Positions 60,314 through 64,000 of a stretch of DNA of 64,000 nt are shown piece after piece. The DNA comes from Chryseobacterium sp. W4I1 (lineage in GTDB: Bacteria > Bacteroidota > Bacteroidia > Flavobacteriales > Weeksellaceae), in NCBI RefSeq assembly GCF_030816115.1, contig NZ_JAUSXQ010000001.1, forward strand, positions 1,798,001 to 1,862,000. Direction: 5' to 3'. The notes under the pieces were generated by a model. That model searched no databases. It was not told the DNA's origin and was given only the letters and a program-made list of their open reading frames with translations. The position numbers and the translations under genes were made by a program. Positions within the stretch are counted from its first letter, which is position 1; each line of letters starts with the position of its first letter.

Positions 60314-62536
60314 TTGAGTGTAAATAATTTGAAAAAATTTCTGTTGAAAGATCTCCTCCTTATCACTCCGCCTTTTACCCAGCTTAATACACCTTATCCT
60401 GCAACAGCTTATATAAAAGGCTTTCTGAATACCAAAAATATTTCCAGCTATCAAACCGATCTGGGACTGGATGTTATTTTGGAGTTATTCTCAAGAAATG
60501 GAATTCGGAAAATTTTTGAAACAGAAATTGAACTTCAGGAGATCTCAGAAAATTCCAAGAGAATTTTTGCATTGAGAGAAGAATATCTAAAGACTATTGA
60601 TCAGGTCATTAACTTTCTGCAGGGGAAAAATCCAACGTTGGCCAGACAGATCTGCAGCATGAATTTCCTGCCTGAAGCTTCCCGATTCAACCAGCTGGAC
60701 GACATGGATTTTGCATTTGGAAATATGGGGCTGCAGGATAAAGCCAAACATCTTGCTACTCTTTACCTGGAGGATATTTCGGATTATATTATTGAAAATA
60801 TAGATGCAGATTTTGGATTCAGCAGGTATGCGGAACGTCTTGGAAAAAGTGCCAATTCTTTTGATGAATTATATTCAAAATTATCAGGCGATCATACATT
60901 TATTGATTATTTCACGTTAAAAATTCTTCAGGAAAAATTAGAATTAGTACAGCCAAAACTAGTGTGTTTTTCAATTCCATTTCCGGGAAATTTATATGCC
61001 GGTTTCAGGTGTGCGCAGTTCATCAAAAAACATTATCCGCACATCAAAACTGCGATGGGCGGCGGTTTTCCGAATACCGAATTAAGGGAAGTAAAAGATT
61101 ATAGAGTCTTTGAATTTTTTGATTTTATTACCCTTGATGACGGTGAACTTCCTCTTGAGCTTCTTTGCAATAATGTATTAAATAATTCAGGAGATGAAAC
61201 AGAGTTAAAGAGAACATTTCTTATTGAAAATCAACAGGTTATTTATAAAAATAATTCCAAAAGGCACGATTATAAGCAGGCAGAAATCGGTACTCCGGAT
61301 TATACAGATTTAAAGCTCGATCAATACATTTCGGTGATTGAAATTGCCAATCCCATGCACAGCTTATGGAGTGACGGAAGATGGAATAAACTGACCATGG
61401 CTCACGGCTGCTATTGGGGAAAATGTACTTTCTGCGATATTTCTTTAGATTACATTAAAATCTACGAACCTGTTTCTGCAAAGATTCTGGTCGACAGAAT
61501 GGAAGAGCTCATCAAAACCACAGGGGAAACAGGATTCCATTTTGTAGATGAAGCAGCACCACCGGCCTTGATGCGGGAAGTTGCGTTGGAAATTCTACGG
61601 AGAAATCTGGTTGTTACCTGGTGGACGAATATCCGTTTTGAGAAAAGTTTCACCCGTGACCTATGCTATCTTCTAAAACTTTCTGGATGCGTTGCCGTTT
61701 CCGGGGGACTTGAAGTAGCCAGCGACCGATTGCTAAAATTGATTGATAAAGGAGTTTCAGTAGAACAGGTAGCGAGAGTTACAAGAAATTTTACGGAAGC
61801 CGGAATTATGGTTCATGCTTATCTGATGTATGGTTACCCGACCCAGACTATCCAGGAAATGGTAGACTCTTTGGAAATAGTAAGACAGATGTTTGAAATG
61901 GGAATTCTTCAAAGTGGATTCTGGCACCAGTTTGCCATGACCGCCCACTCGCCTGTCGGAATTAATCCTGAAGAATTTGGAGTGACTCCTGTGAAGGAAG
62001 AAATTTTGTTTGCGAACAATGATATTGATTTTATAGATAAAACCGGAATCGATCACAGCCAATTCAGTTTTGGACTCAAAAAGTCTCTTTTTAATTATAT
62101 GCACGGAATTAATTTTGAATTTCCACTTCAGGACTGGTTTGATTTTAAAATTCCAAAAACGCAGGTTCATCCTGATCATATTCACGACTGTCTGTTGGAT
62201 GATCATCTATTCAGCTTTAAGGCTAACTCAAAAGTTGTTTTTTTAACCAAAAACGTAATCGCTGAGAATCGCATAAAAAATAAAAAGAAATACTCCGGGG
62301 CATATACGCTTCTTACATTCCACTTAAAAACCAATATCGTAAAGATTGATCTGGAGCAGGATAAAGCGGAATGGCTGATGAAAGTGCTGGAAGAAAATAC
62401 GATAGAAAACCCGAAAAAACTTACTGCTCAACAACTTAAGAATCAATTTGAAGAAAATTTTGAAGATTTTGAATTATTCTGGTTTTCAAAACCCATGCAG
62501 CAGCTTAAGGATAATGGTGTTATTTTGAGCCTTTAA
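60314..62536 (+). CDS. B12-binding domain radical SAM protein
   Basis: A 740-residue protein that I place with B12-dependent radical SAM enzymes. The N-terminal half (up to about 300) holds a cobalamin-binding-like Rossmann fold (VCFSIPFPGNLYAGFRCAQF, MGGGFPNTELREV), and the radical SAM part holds the cysteines C366, C371 and C374 in AHGCYWGKCTFCDIS, then FHFVDEAAPPALMREV and SGGLEVASDRLLKLIDKGV. The spacing C-x4-C-x2-C is one residue longer than the canonical C-x3-C-x2-C. The start may be TTG at 60314 or the TTG at 60329. Product unknown; such enzymes methylate or rearrange carbon centres. Single gene with its own promoter and terminator. Confidence 0.82.
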   Translation: MSVNNLKKFLLKDLLLITPPFTQLNTPYPATAYIKGFLNTKNISSYQTDLGLDVILELFSRNGIRKIFETEIELQEISENSKRIFALREEYLKTIDQVINFLQGKNPTLARQICSMNFLPEASRFNQLDDMDFAFGNMGLQDKAKHLATLYLEDISDYIIENIDADFGFSRYAERLGKSANSFDELYSKLSGDHTFIDYFTLKILQEKLELVQPKLVCFSIPFPGNLYAGFRCAQFIKKHYPHIKTAMGGGFPNTELREVKDYRVFEFFDFITLDDGELPLELLCNNVLNNSGDETELKRTFLIENQQVIYKNNSKRHDYKQAEIGTPDYTDLKLDQYISVIEIANPMHSLWSDGRWNKLTMAHGCYWGKCTFCDISLDYIKIYEPVSAKILVDRMEELIKTTGETGFHFVDEAAPPALMREVALEILRRNLVVTWWTNIRFEKSFTRDLCYLLKLSGCVAVSGGLEVASDRLLKLIDKGVSVEQVARVTRNFTEAGIMVHAYLMYGYPTQTIQEMVDSLEIVRQMFEMGILQSGFWHQFAMTAHSPVGINPEEFGVTPVKEEILFANNDIDFIDKTGIDHSQFSFGLKKSLFNYMHGINFEFPLQDWFDFKIPKTQVHPDHIHDCLLDDHLFSFKANSKVVFLTKNVIAENRIKNKKKYSGAYTLLTFHLKTNIVKIDLEQDKAEWLMKVLEENTIENPKKLTAQQLKNQFEENFEDFELFWFSKPMQQLKDNGVILSL

Positions 62537-62563
62537 TTTTAAAAATAAATTTTATTAAATATA

Positions 62564-62590
62564 AAAAGTCTCCGTTTTCCGGAGACTTTT
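62564..62590. terminator. Bidirectional terminator
   Basis: AAAAGTCTCCG and CGGAGACTTTT form a perfect 11-bp stem with a 5-base loop between the radical SAM gene and the exported protein gene, which converge here. Confidence 0.88.
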
Positions 62591-62622
62591 AAGATAGTTT
62601 ATTAATATTTTATCTTTTCTAT

Positions 62623-63444
62623 TTATTTAGGAGCTGATTCTTTTTCAACAGTTCCCACCGTTACCTTATCTTGTATTTTAATAAAATTCGGATCCATAAG
62701 GGCTATCCTTTCAGCAATTGCTTTATAGGTTGGAAATTTTAACAGGGATGCCCTGCCGGACATTTCTCTGTAAATTGTAAAGATCTTGCCGCCAGCTGTT
62801 TTTAGCTGTTTTGTTGTAGTAATATATCTTCCAATGTACTTACTTTTAGCATCATACATTTCAATGTCTATAAAACTTTTATCTGTAATGGTATCTTCTG
62901 AACCGAAGCTTACAGGAAGATTAGTGAAATATCCAACCGGAACACCGTTGCTCAGGATCTCTCCCACTTTATTGACCTCAATATTCATTTTGTCAATTTT
63001 ACTTCTTGTGGTATAAGCTTCCTTTGTTTTGGTATCCAGCTTTCTTTTCGGTACATTCTTGAAAATTTCATCCAGATTTTTGATATTGATTCCTTTGTTA
63101 TCAATGATCTTCAATCCTTTTATGGAAGTATAAACAGCAGACTTTTCTTCTCCCGAAAATGCAGACGGAGAAATATAATCGAGTTCGATTGTTTTTTCTC
63201 TGTTATAAACCCTGTTAAGCCTGATATAACTATCTCTCACAGAGTCTACTATACTTTTATCTATGAATTCCATAGTATACATCGGAGTTTCATTCAGATC
63301 CAGGAATGTATAGACATTGGATTTGTTCGAGATTTTGGCAACATGAATACCGTCCAGACTAATAATACCTCTTTTGGTTTTGAAATTCTGGGCATTGAGG
63401 AAAATTCCCAGAATGGTAAAGAATATGATTGTACTTTTCTTCAT
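62623..63444 (-). CDS. Exported protein of unknown function
   Basis: A 273-residue protein with a signal peptide (FFTILGIFLNAQ, cleaved after residue 19). The mature part is beta-rich, with YTFLDLNETPMYTMEFIDKS and the repeated GISLDGI/VAKIS-like starts; near the end TTTKQLKTAGGKIFTIYREM. It has no cysteines and ends in a Lys/Glu tail. I do not recognise a family. It could be a periplasmic or secreted protein of the type found in Chryseobacterium with no assigned role. Single gene; the terminator at 62564 serves it. Confidence 0.7.
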   Translation of the reverse strand: MKKSTIIFFTILGIFLNAQNFKTKRGIISLDGIHVAKISNKSNVYTFLDLNETPMYTMEFIDKSIVDSVRDSYIRLNRVYNREKTIELDYISPSAFSGEEKSAVYTSIKGLKIIDNKGINIKNLDEIFKNVPKRKLDTKTKEAYTTRSKIDKMNIEVNKVGEILSNGVPVGYFTNLPVSFGSEDTITDKSFIDIEMYDAKSKYIGRYITTTKQLKTAGGKIFTIYREMSGRASLLKFPTYKAIAERIALMDPNFIKIQDKVTVGTVEKESAPK

Positions 63445-63472
63445 AAAATCAGACTTTTACACAACATAAAAA

Positions 63473-63496
63473 AAAGTGTAACCAAAGTTACACTTT
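63473..63496 (-). terminator. Terminator downstream of atpC
   Basis: AAAGTGTAAC and GTTACACTTT form a perfect 10-bp stem with a CAAA loop, 30 bases past the atpC stop on the minus strand. Confidence 0.85.
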
Positions 63497-63525
63497 CTTG
63501 AAAATATATTTAGCTTTTCATTTAA

Positions 63526-63807
63526 TTATTCACAAAGGATGATTCCTTTATCATGATTAAATTCTACAACACCGCTTTTGATAGGATAAGAAAAAACAGA
63601 GTCTTTGTCATTTTCTCTAGTGAAGTTTTTAGCATAAGCTTCCCCAACTGAAGTTGTATAAAGCTTTACTTTACCCCCAACTAAAGAAGAAACGATTCCT
63701 GCGTGGTTTTTCATGATGTGGAATTCACCATTTTTTCCAGGCAATAATACTGAGTCTACTTCTCCTTCAAAAACTACGTATTCTGGTGTTAAAATTTTTA
63801 TATTCAT
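63526..63807 (-). CDS. atpC: ATP synthase F1 epsilon subunit
   Basis: A 93-residue subunit, shorter than the 130-140-residue form of many bacteria because the C-terminal helical hairpin is missing; this short form is normal in Bacteroidetes. It starts MNIKILTPEYVVFEGEVDS, then LLPGKNGEFHIMKNHAGIVS, and ends in GVVEFNHDKGIILCE, all typical of the beta-sandwich domain. It is the last gene of an atp operon, behind atpD, 96 bases downstream. The subunit links the F1 rotor to the c-ring and limits ATP hydrolysis; the missing hairpin means that the usual inhibition by it is not expected. Confidence 0.93.
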   Translation of the reverse strand: MNIKILTPEYVVFEGEVDSVLLPGKNGEFHIMKNHAGIVSSLVGGKVKLYTTSVGEAYAKNFTRENDKDSVFSYPIKSGVVEFNHDKGIILCE

Positions 63808-63814
63808 TTTAATT

Positions 63815-63855
63815 TAGATTAAAAGATTAAAAGATTGAAGATTAAAAGATTTTTG
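63815..63855. repeat. Tandem AGATTAAA units between atpD and atpC
   Basis: GATTAAAA-type 8-base units, about four copies with one change (GATTGAAG). Similar in unit length to the arrays at 50660 and 51356. Confidence 0.55.
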
Positions 63856-63903
63856 ACAAATAATGTCTCTCATCTCAGGTCTAAAAATCTTATGTCTAAT
63901 TTA

Positions 63904-64000
63904 TTACGCGTTTTCAGCTAACATTTTTTGTCCTGCTTCAATAGCTTCCTCGATAGTTCCTTTCAAGTTGAAAGCAGCTTCCGGTAAATGGTCTAATTCA
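63904..64000 (-). CDS. atpD: ATP synthase F1 beta subunit, C-terminal end only
   Basis: The last 31 or so codons of the gene; the rest is beyond the right edge. The C-terminus reads LPEAAFNLKGTIEEAIEAGQ then KMLAENA, as in other F1 beta subunits. The stop is doubled (TAA TAA). It is followed by a 96-base gap with tandem repeats and then atpC. In Bacteroidetes atpD and atpC are usually separate from the other atp genes, which fits this layout. Confidence 0.93.
   Translation of the reverse strand, partial: ELDHLPEAAFNLKGTIEEAIEAGQKMLAENA

Overview
This 64 kb window is AT-rich chromosomal DNA from a member of the Bacteroidota, most likely Chryseobacterium or a near relative (Weeksellaceae). The support is a short RpoD of the Bacteroidetes type, promoters of the form TTG-N20to23-TAnnTTTG, few Shine-Dalgarno sequences, TonB receptor, GT117 (DUF2723), HYC_CC_PP and DUF3347 families, and short 'bacteriocin-like' leader peptides common in this genus. 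I see no tRNA, rRNA, CRISPR array, insertion sequence or prophage.

Layout. 1-11 kb: redox and housekeeping genes (two SDRs, type II NADH dehydrogenase, aldo/keto reductase, FAD-binding dehydrogenase), an exported rhodanese/TlpA pair, a polysaccharide deacetylase pseudogene with two lesions beside an AraC regulator, NUDIX and VIT/CCC1 genes. 11-14 kb: a Fur-family (Zur-like) repressor, a MerC-like membrane protein and a Tat-type alkaline phosphatase, linked by three copies of one palindromic operator. 13.6-18.7 kb: three base-damage repair enzymes (alkyladenine glycosylase, exonuclease III, AlkB), with AlkB behind an XRE-S24 repressor. 14.4 kb and 22.3-23.1 kb: three small secreted-peptide genes sharing one leader but with different cysteine scaffolds. 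23-25 kb: TetR/DUF4442 operon and an orphan gene in very AT-rich DNA, then about 760 bases without a convincing gene. 26.7-29.3 kb: ArsR-led operon of SRPBCC, DUF1801, DoxX and DUF4256 proteins.

30-43 kb: PLP enzymes, a DtxR-family regulator, an isolated three-gene piece of a Bacteroidetes type VI secretion system (tssG-tssN-tssK), S1/P1 nuclease, rpoD, a monooxygenase and an S9 peptidase. 43-49.6 kb: a copper locus (a fused multicopper oxidase, DUF3347, HYC_CC_PP) next to a TonB-dependent receptor. 49.7-56.5 kb: kdsA, DUF1697 and two large membrane glycosyltransferase-like proteins. 56.7-59.1 kb: a CysK-like gene followed by a serine-palmitoyltransferase-like gene, read here as a sulfonolipid (capnine) module. 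59-64 kb: EamA transporter, B12-binding radical SAM protein, an exported protein, and atpC with the 3' end of atpD.

The most interesting items are the knottin-like six-cysteine peptide and its relatives, the split T6SS operon, the shared Zur-like operators, the metal-binding/oxidase/CopB-like fusion, the XRE-S24/alkB operon with an altered cleavage site, the sulfonolipid gene pair, and two families of short intergenic repeats. All assignments come from reading the sequence and from family knowledge; no search was run.
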